DNA of 64,000 nt from Candidatus Pedobacter colombiensis (lineage in GTDB: Bacteria > Bacteroidota > Bacteroidia > Sphingobacteriales > Sphingobacteriaceae), in NCBI GenBank assembly GCA_029202485.1, contig CP119313.1, forward strand, positions 2,294,001-2,358,000, read 5' to 3'. The notes under the pieces are model-generated. The model ran no database searches. It saw only the letters and a program-made list of their open reading frames with translations, and had not been told where the DNA came from. Of the stretch, positions 45,037 to 53,504 are shown in pieces. The position numbers and the translations under genes are program-made. The first letter of the stretch is position 1, and each line of letters opens with the position of its first letter.

Positions 45037-45044
45037 CAAAAATA
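45037..45044 (-). promoter_or_regulatory. -7 box 4 nt before the SpoU ATG
   Basis: TATTTTTG on the minus strand, an exact TAnnTTTG match, with CGCC between it and the ATG. It predicts a leaderless transcript from within the galK-spoU gap. No -33 TTG at proper distance, so it may be fortuitous. Confidence 0.35.
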
Positions 45045-45047
45045 AAA

Positions 45048-46199
45048 TTAAATTACCGAAGCACCATTACCAATTTCGCTGATATAAATAGTTGCAGGGT
45101 AACCGATACGATCTACATAAAAATCAGTTAGTTTTTTAGTAAAATCATCTTGCTGACCTTTTTTAAGTAGCGCGATGGCACAACCACCAAATCCGGCACC
45201 CGTCATACGCGCCCCAATTACATGCTCATAGTCTGAACAGAATTCAACTACAGCATCCAGTTCGGCACCTGTAACCTCGTATAAATCCTTTAAAGATTGA
45301 TGGGAGGCATACATTAAACGACCAAATTCTGCCAGGTTGCCATCATTAAGTGCTTTCGCCGCCAGATTAACACGATCATTTTCTTTAACCACATGGGTTG
45401 CACGTTTTAAAACAATTGGATCTGTGATCAGGTGACTGTATGAAGCAAATTTCTCAGCATCTAATTCGCAAAGGTTACCTAACGTAATCTCCTGATTTAA
45501 CTGTTTTAAGGCTGTTTGACATTCGGCAACTCGTTCGTTATATTTAGATTCAGCCAGCTTGCGTGGTTTGTTGGTATTTACAATCGCCAGGTTATAGTCG
45601 CCAAGGTTGCAGTCAACAATTTTATAATCAAGTGTATCGCAGTTTAATACAATCGCTTTATCGGTTTCTCCAAAGGCAACAGCAAACTGATCCATAATAC
45701 CACAGTTTACACCAATAAATTCGTTTTCAACTTTTTGCGCAAGCAAAGGAATTTCTATCTTTTGGTATCCTAAATTGAAATAAGAATTTAATGCGTAAGC
45801 CATTGCCACTTCAATAGAGGCAGAAGAAGATAGTCCTGATCCAATAGGGATATTGCCAAAAAATAGCAAGTCTAACCCCGTAGTGAGCTCATATTTTTTT
45901 AAGATTTCATTAAAAACACCCAGAGGATAATTGTACCATTCGGGGCCGGTTTTGGTGTAACCGGACTGTAGTTCAAATTCTTGTTCTTCGGGGAAGTTTA
46001 GACTTTTAAATCTGATGACATTATCGTTGTTTGGCGCCAGACTTAACCAGGTTCCAAGTGTAACCGCACAAGGCATCACGAGTCCGCCATTATAATCAAT
46101 ATGTTCTCCAATTAGATTTACACGACCAGGGGTAAAATAGTTTGCAGTTGGCTCGTGTCCATATTTTTCTAAGAACTTATTAATTAATTCCGCTTTCAT
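45048..46199 (-). CDS. galK: Galactokinase
   Basis: A 383-residue GHMP kinase. The galactokinase signature is PGRVNLIGEHIDYNGGLVMP (about 25-44); the ATP loop is IPIGSGLSSSASIEVAMAYA; motif 3 is RMTGAGFGGCAIALL. GVNCGIMDQFAVAFG contains the catalytic Asp region. It phosphorylates alpha-galactose at C1 with ATP. It is divergent from galM across 173 bp with a palindrome at 46252-46266; together they start the Leloir pathway. galT and galE are not in this window. Confidence 0.97.
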   Translation of the reverse strand: MKAELINKFLEKYGHEPTANYFTPGRVNLIGEHIDYNGGLVMPCAVTLGTWLSLAPNNDNVIRFKSLNFPEEQEFELQSGYTKTGPEWYNYPLGVFNEILKKYELTTGLDLLFFGNIPIGSGLSSSASIEVAMAYALNSYFNLGYQKIEIPLLAQKVENEFIGVNCGIMDQFAVAFGETDKAIVLNCDTLDYKIVDCNLGDYNLAIVNTNKPRKLAESKYNERVAECQTALKQLNQEITLGNLCELDAEKFASYSHLITDPIVLKRATHVVKENDRVNLAAKALNDGNLAEFGRLMYASHQSLKDLYEVTGAELDAVVEFCSDYEHVIGARMTGAGFGGCAIALLKKGQQDDFTKKLTDFYVDRIGYPATIYISEIGNGASVI

Positions 46200-46251
46200 T
46201 GTAATATTTTAAGTTTGGTTTTGTTTTAAGTTAAAGTATTGATAGTATTGT

Positions 46252-46266
46252 TCTGTTAATAACAGA
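46252..46266. promoter_or_regulatory. Candidate operator between galK and galM
   Basis: TCTGTTA-A-TAACAGA, a perfect 15-bp palindrome in the galK-galM divergent gap, 53 bp from galK and 106 bp from galM. Position and symmetry fit a regulator site shared by both genes. Confidence 0.45.
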
Positions 46267-46372
46267 CGCTCCTAATATACAATTTATGAACCATCATGAG
46301 CTTGCAGTCGAGAAAAAAAAGCGACTAAAACTTAGGGTGCTCATCAACCATTAAAAACATGAATTTATTCTG

Positions 46373-47410
46373 ATGGAAAAAAAACTGATTGAGACTGGAA
46401 AATTTATAGATGAAAAGGAGGTTTTAGCCATAGAACTGACAAACATCCACGGCACCTATGTCAAAATATATAATTATGGTGCGATTATAAATAAATTTGT
46501 ATTTGCCAATAAGAATGGAGACAAGCAGGATATTGTTTTGGGCTTTGATGATATAGATCAGTATACCAGCGAAGAATATTTAAATAATTATCCTTATTTA
46601 GGCGCTGTAATTGGCCGTTATGCAAATCGTATTAAGGATGGAAGGTTTAGTATAGATGGTGTAACTTATCAGCTTTCGCAGGCTAAAGGAGGCGACTGCT
46701 TGCATGGGGGTGATATAGGCTTCGACCGCAAGATGTGGGAAGTATTGCCAACCATTGATCCAACTGTTACCCTTCAGTATGTTAGCTCTGCAGGTGAGGA
46801 GAATTTCCCTGGGAATTTAACTGTACAGCTTACCTTTAAGCTTACTGATGAGAATGAATTGATTTTAGACTTTAAAGCATTTACAGATGCGGTTACAGCG
46901 ATAAACCTTACTCATCATAGTTATTTTAATTTAGCACCCCAGGGCGGTTCTATAGCGGCGCACGTGCATAGAATGCCTGCGAGCAATTATCTGGAACAGG
47001 ATGATAATTATGTGGTTACGGGAAAACTCATTCCCGTAGAAGGCACAATGCACGATTTTCTGGGTGATAAAGCAATAGGACAGGATTGGGATCCAACAGA
47101 AGGGTATGACCAGACTTACGTATTGGATAAGCCTTATGGTGAATTGACATTGGCTTCGGAAACCTATGAAGAAAACGGTGGACTAAAACTGTCAGTTTAT
47201 ACAACCGAGCCTGTAGCTCATTTTTACACTGCAAAATATCTGGATGTGAAAGCCGGCAAGGAAGGGAAGGATTACCATCCTTATGAGGCATTTTGTGTGG
47301 AGACCCAACATCATCCAAATGCAATTAATATTCCTGCTTTTCCAAGTACAATTTTAAGGCCTGGAGAAAGCTATAAACAAACTACAATTTACAAAATAGA
47401 ACATAATTAA
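46373..47410 (+). CDS. galM: Aldose 1-epimerase (mutarotase)
   Basis: A 345-residue protein with the galactose mutarotase pattern: LGAVIGRYANRIKDGRFSID, NLTHHSYFNLA (catalytic His region) and YEAFCVETQHHPNAIN (catalytic Glu). No signal peptide, so it acts in the cytoplasm, converting beta- to alpha-galactose, the substrate of GalK. Divergent from galK. Its stop overlaps the ATG of the DsbA-type gene by 1 nt (TAATG). Confidence 0.96.
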   Translation: MEKKLIETGKFIDEKEVLAIELTNIHGTYVKIYNYGAIINKFVFANKNGDKQDIVLGFDDIDQYTSEEYLNNYPYLGAVIGRYANRIKDGRFSIDGVTYQLSQAKGGDCLHGGDIGFDRKMWEVLPTIDPTVTLQYVSSAGEENFPGNLTVQLTFKLTDENELILDFKAFTDAVTAINLTHHSYFNLAPQGGSIAAHVHRMPASNYLEQDDNYVVTGKLIPVEGTMHDFLGDKAIGQDWDPTEGYDQTYVLDKPYGELTLASETYEENGGLKLSVYTTEPVAHFYTAKYLDVKAGKEGKDYHPYEAFCVETQHHPNAINIPAFPSTILRPGESYKQTTIYKIEHN

Positions 47411-48048
47411 TGAAGGTAGATATTTGGTCGGATGTAAGGTGTCCATTTTGTTACATAGGCAAGAGAAAGTTTGAAATGGCATTGGCTCAGTTTGAACACA
47501 AAGATGATGTAGAGATAGAATGGCATAGCTTTGAGCTAGACCCTCATGCTGCTACTTTATTGGATAAAAGCGCTTATGATTATTTAGCTGAACGCTATGG
47601 CAGGAGCAGGGAATGGGCTGTAGAAACTCATAAGCAGGTTACACAAAGCGCAGCCGAAGTTGGTTTAACTTTTAACTTCGACAAATCGGTGATTGCTAAC
47701 TCTTTTGATGCACACCGTCTTATTCAACTGGCCAAACAGAATGGGGCGGGAGACTTGGTGGAAGAAAATTTATTTAAAGCTCATTTTACTGATGGTAAAA
47801 ATATTGCTGATCATGAGGTTTTACTTCAAATTGGTAAGGATAGTGGATTAAATGCGCTGGAAGTGGAAGTGATGCTTAAAAGTAATGATTTTACGGATGA
47901 AGTAAGGTATGACGAGAAGACAGCTCAGGATTTAGGAATTACCGGTGTTCCTTTCTTTATTTTTGATCAAAAGCTGGCTGTATCTGGTGCACAGGCTCCT
48001 GAAACTTTTTTGGGTGCAATGATTAAAGCCGGGCAAGAAGAGAAATAG
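47410..48048 (+). CDS. DsbA-family (FrnE-like) oxidoreductase
   Basis: A 212-residue cytoplasmic protein (no signal peptide). The active site is C11-P-F-C14 in VDIWSDVRCPFCYIGKRKFE, at the usual position of the DsbA/2-hydroxychromene isomerase/FrnE family. The cis-Pro loop is ITGVPFFIFDQKLAVSGAQA. The length and the YLAERYGRSREWA helix fit FrnE proteins, linked to disulfide or polyketide chemistry. It is translationally coupled to galM by a 1-nt overlap, although no functional link to galactose is known. Confidence 0.92.
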   Translation: MKVDIWSDVRCPFCYIGKRKFEMALAQFEHKDDVEIEWHSFELDPHAATLLDKSAYDYLAERYGRSREWAVETHKQVTQSAAEVGLTFNFDKSVIANSFDAHRLIQLAKQNGAGDLVEENLFKAHFTDGKNIADHEVLLQIGKDSGLNALEVEVMLKSNDFTDEVRYDEKTAQDLGITGVPFFIFDQKLAVSGAQAPETFLGAMIKAGQEEK

Positions 48049-48592
48049 CAAGGGATCATCCACTTCGCGATTATTTTTTACATTTTTTTTGACTTATTAA
48101 AAACCATATGTAACATTATTTCGTATATATTGGTGAAAGCGTTAATTGGGTGCGTGTTGTTCTAACATGTGCCCTTTTTTATAGCTTATACATTTTCACA
48201 ATGATAATGTTATTCGCTGCATTCTAAATATTAATACATTACAAAAGGTCTATAAAAAAAGAAAGAGGCGACTCATCCAAGCTCTCCTCTATTCTAACCA
48301 AATATAAACCTGTATGAACGGGTTTTCTCTTTTAAGTTCTATCAGGAATATTTAAAACACCTAAATAGAAACTGTTGTTTCATTATTTAATAGGACAAAT
48401 ATACGTAGTTATTCTCATATAGTGTACATGATACACTATTGAATTTTTAAATTCATGACATTAAATTAACAATTGTCGTTAGTAACCTCTTTTTTGACGT
48501 AATTAGCCTTATTTTTATGATTGAAGCAAGGTGAATTTATTCTAAAATTATATAGGATTGTTACAGTTTTCAAACCATTAAAGGATCAAGCC
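48049..48592. other. 544-bp gene-free interval with several stem-loops
   Basis: No gene. Structures seen: the terminator-like stem at 48148-48180; a stem AGAGG...CCTCT near 48267-48293; AAACCTG-TATGAA-CGGGTTT near 48308-48327; and ATAGTGTA-CATGA-TACACTAT at 48419-48439. A weak promoter (TTG at 48089, 19-nt gap, TAACATTA at 48111) precedes the first stem. It may encode a short RNA. Confidence 0.4.
48148..48180 (+). terminator. Stem-loop with T-run
   Basis: GGGTGCGTGTT and AACATGTGCCC pair fully if G-U pairs are allowed, loop GTTCT, followed by T6. It lies 100 nt past the galM-dsbA operon, or ends a short transcript of its own. Confidence 0.65.
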
Positions 48593-49105
48593 ATGAACAA
48601 AAATGAAATTATTAAAGATTTAGAAAGGACAATAGCAGAATTTCAGCAGCTAATTTCAACTTTTGATGAACAGCAGTTAAATAAAGTTCCTTTTGAAGGA
48701 AGCTGGACTCCTGGGCAGGTAGCACAACATGTTAGTATGGCCAACTCTGGTTTTGCTGACATATTAAATGGCCCTGTTAAGGATACAGATAGAGCACCGG
48801 ATCAATCGGTAAAAAAGATGGAGGATATTCTTCTAGACTTTACCACAAAGATGCAGTCCCCTGATTTTATAAATCCCAACATGAAAGTATACAATAAAGC
48901 ACAATTATTGAACACTTTGGAATCTATAAAAAGTAAAGTAAGTAAAGCGATTGCCGATCTGGACCTTACCCAAACATGCCTTACCTTTGAATTACCTGGA
49001 CTTGGGCAACTTACACGATTGGAAGCCATCTATTTTGTGATCTATCATACACAAAGACACGCATATCAACTGAAAAACATTATAAACAGTTATTCAGCGA
49101 ATTAA
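48593..49105 (+). CDS. DinB-like four-helix protein
   Basis: A 170-residue protein starting MNKNEIIKDLERTIAEFQQL at the ATG after AAAGGAT; an upstream in-frame start lacks a ribosome site. The DinB-fold pattern is present: FEGSWTPGQVAQHVSMANSG with a first metal-type His, and the C-terminal FVIYHTQRHAYQL with two more His, the usual three-His metal site. Such proteins (YfiT/DinB superfamily) include thiol transferases and DNA-damage-induced proteins of unknown activity. Cytoplasmic, single gene. Confidence 0.83.
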   Translation: MNKNEIIKDLERTIAEFQQLISTFDEQQLNKVPFEGSWTPGQVAQHVSMANSGFADILNGPVKDTDRAPDQSVKKMEDILLDFTTKMQSPDFINPNMKVYNKAQLLNTLESIKSKVSKAIADLDLTQTCLTFELPGLGQLTRLEAIYFVIYHTQRHAYQLKNIINSYSAN

Positions 49106-49165
49106 ATAAAGGTAAGAACAATGTAAAATAACCACTGTATCATTAAGGTATGGTGGTTTTTGAGC

Positions 49166-49173
49166 TAAATTTG
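49166..49173 (+). promoter_or_regulatory. -7 box of the DUF4833 gene
   Basis: TAAATTTG, an exact match, 20 nt before the ATG at 49194. No convincing -33 TTG. Confidence 0.35.
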
Positions 49174-49193
49174 ATCTTAATTAAAATTTGAAC

Positions 49194-49772
49194 ATGAAAT
49201 CTGTAAAATCAAACACTAGTCTATCATTCATTGGCTTTTTTATTGCTTTATTTTTAAATGTGAGTGTTTATGCGCAAAGTGTTGAAAGCGGAAATCCTTC
49301 ACCATTAAAATTTCCTACTCCACAAGGGATAACAAATCAGCTTTTTTACCTACAGAGAGACCCCAATACAAATACAATTATTTGTGAATTGAATGTGGAT
49401 GGGGATGGAGATATCAATGAAAAAGAACCTATAAAAGTATATTGGCTAAGATATGGTGAAAAAGGTGAGAAAGAAGATTTGAGTTATATCCAACGAAAAT
49501 TTGCTTACGGTATCCAGACTAAAGCTATTGGCGATGGCGGATATGAACTAAGATTTGTTTCGCATAAAAAGCTACCAATGTATTTGGTGAAATCAGCTGA
49601 GGATAAAAAATACCATGTATACGTTACAGTAAACAATAAGAAGATTCAACTTGACCGCATATTTGTGAGAATAGAAGGTGGATCGTTCTGGTTGCCAAAC
49701 GTAAAATACGTAGAATTAAAAGGAATCAATACTGCCAATAAAACACAGACAATAGAGAGAATAAAAGTTTAG
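49194..49772 (+). CDS. DUF4833 secreted protein
   Basis: A 192-residue protein starting MKSVKSNTSLSFIGFFIALF with signal cleavage near VYA-Q; a TTG two codons earlier is rejected. The family pattern is NQLFYLQRDPNTNTIICELN, IKVYWLRYGEKGEKEDLSYI and QRKFAYGIQTKAIGDGGYEL. A beta-rich periplasmic domain of unknown function. The small 64-residue gene follows 36 nt later and may be co-transcribed. Confidence 0.85.
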   Translation: MKSVKSNTSLSFIGFFIALFLNVSVYAQSVESGNPSPLKFPTPQGITNQLFYLQRDPNTNTIICELNVDGDGDINEKEPIKVYWLRYGEKGEKEDLSYIQRKFAYGIQTKAIGDGGYELRFVSHKKLPMYLVKSAEDKKYHVYVTVNNKKIQLDRIFVRIEGGSFWLPNVKYVELKGINTANKTQTIERIKV

Positions 49773-49808
49773 TTTTTACTATCTTTAAATAACCAAATAT
49801 TTAAAGTC

Positions 49809-50003
49809 ATGGAAAAAGAAGATATTAAATCGCTATTGGAAATTATAGATCAACAAGTTAGCTCTTCAATACTTGGTGGGATGGAGGAAACCTATGAAGA
49901 GCTGGAGCGAATGGGATATATCACTATAAAAAGAGATCGTGTACAACATTCAGCATCCCTTACGCCTGAAGGATTACATTATTTAGAAATGTTAAACAGG
50001 TAG
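49809..50003 (+). CDS. Small protein, unknown, possible helix-turn-helix
   Basis: A 64-residue protein: MEKEDIKSLLEIIDQQVSSS, ILGGMEETYEELERMGYITI, KRDRVQHSASLTPEGLHYLE. The last part, with 'GYI-hydrophobic, then SLTPEG-hydrophobic-YLE', resembles the wing and last helix of winged-helix domains, as if the C-terminal half of one. Soluble. The weak match and small size leave room for a spurious call, though the frame is well preserved. Confidence 0.55.
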   Translation: MEKEDIKSLLEIIDQQVSSSILGGMEETYEELERMGYITIKRDRVQHSASLTPEGLHYLEMLNR

Positions 50004-50052
50004 TCATCCAGATAATACGGATGCTTGACAGGGATAAGTTAACAGGTATTTC

Positions 50053-51408
50053 TTAACCAATCAAAACTCTGGTTCTTTTTTGGAATCTAATAAATAAAAG
50101 CGTGGAGGCAGTTAATAATCCAAAAGTTAATCCATACCATATTCCATTGACACCTAAATGAAAAACGATGCCAAGCAGGTATCCTAAAGGGATACCAATA
50201 ACCCAATAGGCAATAAAGGTAATCAGGGTAGGGATATTCACATCGCCAATACCTCTTAAAACACCCAGACCTACAACCTGCGTACCATCAAATAATTGAA
50301 AGAAACCGGCAATAATCAGGAGCTGTGCCGCTATATTTATTACAGCCATATCTTCGGTATAAATGTAGGGTAAGATGTTATTGGCCAAAATAAACAATAG
50401 TGCTGTAACGCTCATGAATACCAATATGACATGATAACTGGCAATGGCAGAGTTTCTAAGGTCTGAAAAGTTTTTCTTACCAAAGTTGTTTCCGGTTTTT
50501 ATGGTAGCAGCAGAAGCAATGCCACTGGCCATCATATAGGTTGTAGAGGCCAGATTAATTGCCACTTGATGTGCAGCTTGTTCTACAGCTCCAATGGTTC
50601 CTATTAATATTGCAGCACCACTAAAAGCGCTGATTTCAAATGAGTATTGTAAAGCAACAGGAGCACCGATTTTTGCAATCTTCAGGCTCCTTACTTTATC
50701 TATCAACCCGAGACGGAAACTTCTCGTATATTCTTTAAAATACTTCGACCGAAGTACATAAATCGACATCACGATAGCCATTAAGGTACGATCAACTAAA
50801 GTACTTAATCCAACACCCTTAACACCCATCGGTGCAATACCAAACATACCTTTTACAAAAATTACACCCAAAATAACATTGAGGAGATTTCCCCAAATGG
50901 AAACGAACATGGCTTGTTTTGTAAAACCAAGTCCTTCGGCAAACTGCTTAAATGTCTGGAATATCATTAATGGAACTATAGATATAGCCAGATAACCCAG
51001 ATAAGGCTTCGCATAAGCAACTACTTCCGGTGATTGACCTATATGATCAATGGCCAGCAAAGTGCCGAAGTGCACAAAAATATAGAGCAATATAGAAGTC
51101 AGGATGTTTATGATCAAACTATTGGATAGCAGTTTACCACATTCGTCGTAATTTTTACGACCATTTTCCTGTGCAACCAGAGGTGTTAGTCCGTACGAAA
51201 TCCCCAGTCCCAAAACCAAAATGAGCATAAACAAACTGTTTACCAGAGATACCGCGGCGAGCTGAATGGTTCCTGCAAAATGTCCAACAATCACACTATC
51301 GGCCAAATGCACCAATGTATGCCCCAACTGAGACACTACAATTGGCATAGCAAGACGTAAATTATCAGAATAATAAGGTTTGTACCTTGTGTATAAGCTC
51401 TTCAACAT
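50053..51408 (-). CDS. MATE-family efflux transporter
   Basis: A 451-residue membrane protein with 12 predicted segments in two MatE repeats. The first repeat has LAMPIVVSQLGHTLVHLADS and GISYGLTPLVAQENG; the second has APVALQYSFEISAFSGAAIL and YMMASGIASAATIKTGNNFG. This is the NorM-like group, exporting cationic drugs or metabolites in exchange for Na+ or H+. Single gene. Confidence 0.94.
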   Translation of the reverse strand: MLKSLYTRYKPYYSDNLRLAMPIVVSQLGHTLVHLADSVIVGHFAGTIQLAAVSLVNSLFMLILVLGLGISYGLTPLVAQENGRKNYDECGKLLSNSLIINILTSILLYIFVHFGTLLAIDHIGQSPEVVAYAKPYLGYLAISIVPLMIFQTFKQFAEGLGFTKQAMFVSIWGNLLNVILGVIFVKGMFGIAPMGVKGVGLSTLVDRTLMAIVMSIYVLRSKYFKEYTRSFRLGLIDKVRSLKIAKIGAPVALQYSFEISAFSGAAILIGTIGAVEQAAHQVAINLASTTYMMASGIASAATIKTGNNFGKKNFSDLRNSAIASYHVILVFMSVTALLFILANNILPYIYTEDMAVINIAAQLLIIAGFFQLFDGTQVVGLGVLRGIGDVNIPTLITFIAYWVIGIPLGYLLGIVFHLGVNGIWYGLTFGLLTASTLLFIRFQKRTRVLIG

Positions 51409-51536
51409 TTTGGCAAAAGTCGGCTTTTTATGCTGAATTAACGACCCTCAGGCAGAGTTTATTTTGGAATCCTACTTTAAAACGTTTAAAATAATATTGG
51501 CCATTATGAAATGAGTTTAATATGACATGGCACCTC

Positions 51537-52160
51537 TTAAATTGTAGTGAAATATTCTTCTTTTTCAGAGGAATGAGGTCTGATTACGCCACTTAGAATT
51601 AAACTAACCAGGATCTTTTGGGCCTGTCTGTATGAGCTTCGGGTCAGTTTGCTAAATTCTTTCAAAGTGATCCGGCCTTTTTCCGCAAGGTATTCAAAAA
51701 GTTTCCTTTCTTGTTCAGTATAGGTAATCAGTTGCCCCGAAGTGTCATTACTCTTTTTAATCACATCCACAATGATTTTACTGGCTAGTAAACTCTTGTC
51801 TTTTACGCGGTAATATACCCACCATTTTTTATGCTCATCAAGTGCGTAATGTGGCTTGGTCTCGCTTCGCGCAATGTTTACAACAAGCACTAGCTTCCCA
51901 TCAACATGCACTTCCTCAAATTCAGGTTCAATAGCCGGTTTGCAGAACTGGTGCGCAGACTTGGTAATCATATAGCGCTCCTCGTCTTCAGATTTCACAC
52001 CCTTTATGCTACCGTCATCAGCAACGCCTATCAACAGTTGTCCGCCTTTATTATTGGCAAATGCCACCAGGCTTTTAGCTATCTTTTCATTGCTGGTGAT
52101 TGTTTTCTTAAAATCTAACGTCGTACCCTCACCTTGTAAAATTAGTTTCCTGATATTCAT
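51537..52160 (-). CDS. AlbA_2 domain protein with C-terminal winged helix
   Basis: A 207-residue protein. The N-terminal AlbA_2 (Schlafen-like) domain has LILQGEGTTLDFKKTITSNE and LVAFANNKGGQLLIGVADDG; the C-terminal 60 residues (LFEYLAEKGRITLKEFSKLT, RSSYRQAQKILVSLILSGVI) form a winged helix. It is probably a DNA- or nucleotide-binding regulator; family function is poorly known. AAGGAG sits 9-10 nt before the ATG. The DUF4442 gene lies 21 nt upstream on the same strand, so they form an operon. Confidence 0.88.
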   Translation of the reverse strand: MNIRKLILQGEGTTLDFKKTITSNEKIAKSLVAFANNKGGQLLIGVADDGSIKGVKSEDEERYMITKSAHQFCKPAIEPEFEEVHVDGKLVLVVNIARSETKPHYALDEHKKWWVYYRVKDKSLLASKIIVDVIKKSNDTSGQLITYTEQERKLFEYLAEKGRITLKEFSKLTRSSYRQAQKILVSLILSGVIRPHSSEKEEYFTTI

Positions 52161-52181
52161 TTGTATACTCCTTATAAAGCA

Positions 52182-52667
52182 TTAATAAGCGATACGTGGC
52201 TCTTCACCCTGATGTAAACTTCTTACATAAACCTCATTCATTACTGTGGCACAAAGCTCTCCTTGTGCATTTGTAACTTCCATCGGGTAAGCCTTCACAA
52301 ATTTACCATAGGTATTTAAGGTCTCTATAGCCTCATTCAACATATCATCTGTAACTGTAATCGTAAAATATAAGCTGCCTCTGCCCGGTTTTAAATACTG
52401 GATGGAAGCGCTTTTAAGCCAGACGCGCACTTTAAATCCTGCCCTTTGTAAGAGCTGATCAAACAACAAAGCGTAAAACGGATCTGTGGCCGCATAAATG
52501 GTACCGCCAAAAATAGAACCGTTATAATTCTTGTTCAGTACGCTTTTTGCAATCTTTACATCAACCCCACGAAAGCCCTTATGAAATTTACGAACCCAGA
52601 TACGCTGGAACAATAAAGGAGGGTATAAACACAAGACCCACTTAAGGGTTTTTTCTGATACAACCAT
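52182..52667 (-). CDS. DUF4442 hotdog-fold protein
   Basis: A 161-residue protein of the hotdog (PaaI/YbgC-like) superfamily, DUF4442: LYPPLLFQRIWVRKFHKGFR, NYNGSIFGGTIYAATDPFYA (helix of the hotdog) and VRVWLKSASIQYLKPGRGSL. Probably an acyl-CoA thioesterase-like protein, but the catalytic residue is not obvious. Cytoplasmic. First gene of the pair with the AlbA_2 regulator. Confidence 0.86.
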   Translation of the reverse strand: MVVSEKTLKWVLCLYPPLLFQRIWVRKFHKGFRGVDVKIAKSVLNKNYNGSIFGGTIYAATDPFYALLFDQLLQRAGFKVRVWLKSASIQYLKPGRGSLYFTITVTDDMLNEAIETLNTYGKFVKAYPMEVTNAQGELCATVMNEVYVRSLHQGEEPRIAY

Positions 52668-52747
52668 GATGCTTAAATATCAGAAAGATTATTGAACTAT
52701 AAAATTTTATATAGGATGATGACGTAATTTTTTAGTAAATTAGGATT

Positions 52748-53053
52748 ATGTACATATATGACACCCTCACCGCCGCAGTTGCTGACCTTGAAAAACGAGG
52801 TTATGAGTATGATTTTAATCTTTCAGCCGAATTTATTGAGTGTAAAGCGATAGATATTCAGCTGATGCCGGAAGAATTTGAAATTGATGAGTTTTACCGC
52901 TTTGAAGGTATGACTGACCCTGACGATAGTTCGGTCATCTATGCTATTTCTTCTCAGGTTGGTAATTTAAAGGGGGTAATTATAGATGCTTATGGGGCCT
53001 ATTCTGAAAACATTTCACCTGAGCTCCTGGATAAGTTAAAAATACATCACTGA
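52748..53053 (+). CDS. Small acidic protein of the 'PRPP synthetase'-labelled family
   Basis: A 101-residue protein: MYIYDTLTAAVADLEKRGYE, YDFNLSAEFIECKAIDIQLM, FYRFEGMTDPDDSSVIYAIS, LKGVIIDAYGAYSENISPEL. Homologs in Bacteroidota are commonly labelled phosphoribosylpyrophosphate synthetase, but the protein has neither the PRPP loop nor the ATP site and is a third of that enzyme's length. The true function is unknown. TAAATTAG ends 4 nt before the ATG, a near match to a -7 box. Cytoplasmic. Confidence 0.8.
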   Translation: MYIYDTLTAAVADLEKRGYEYDFNLSAEFIECKAIDIQLMPEEFEIDEFYRFEGMTDPDDSSVIYAISSQVGNLKGVIIDAYGAYSENISPELLDKLKIHH

Positions 53054-53119
53054 TTTTTAAATTAATAAAACCTTTAAGGGGGTTAACTTGTTAGGTTGGT
53101 GAATTTAAAACAAAACCAA

Positions 53120-53320
53120 ATGAGAAAACTATTTTTAAGCTTTGCTATTGCTATTTTTTTAGGCTTAGCAATTTCCGCATGCAATTCTACAAAGAGTGTA
53201 TCAGGTGATTCTGACAGTCTTAAAGTTGACACAAATATCACTCCTGCAGTTGATACAACAAATATGACGGATACGATGAAAACTATGCCAGACACTACAA
53301 CAATGCCACCAGCGCATTAG
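53120..53320 (+). CDS. Small lipoprotein with Thr/Asp-rich tail
   Basis: A 66-residue protein starting MRKLFLSFAIAIFLGLAISA then C, a standard lipobox (AISAC, Cys21). The mature part is low-complexity, Asp/Thr/Ser-rich (DTTNMTDTMKTMPDTTTMPP) and ends in AH. Probably a disordered outer-membrane lipoprotein. An upstream in-frame TTG is rejected because it would bury the signal. Closed by the terminator at 53342. Confidence 0.7.
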   Translation: MRKLFLSFAIAIFLGLAISACNSTKSVSGDSDSLKVDTNITPAVDTTNMTDTMKTMPDTTTMPPAH

Positions 53321-53341
53321 GAAATAAACGTTAAACGAGGG

Positions 53342-53383
53342 AAAAAAGAGGTAAATCAAAAAAAGATTTCACCTCTTTTTTTA
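53342..53383 (+). terminator. Intrinsic terminator of the lipoprotein gene
   Basis: AAAAAAGAGGTAAATC and GATTTCACCTCTTTTTTT pair with one bulge; A-rich loop of 7. Confidence 0.85.
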
Positions 53384-53479
53384 TTTAAAAGCAATTTGCC
53401 GGATGTAATTAACGCCTGGTATAGTGTCAAAACAATGTACTATCTGTATTTTTTAGGGAAGATGAGCTTTTATTAAGGT

Positions 53480-53487
53480 TAACTTTG
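53480..53487 (+). promoter_or_regulatory. -7 box of hemF
   Basis: TAACTTTG, an exact match, 17 nt before the first ATG (53505); predicted leader about 13 nt. -33 not convincing. Confidence 0.4.
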
Positions 53488-53504
53488 AGCTTAGCTTTAT
53501 TGAA

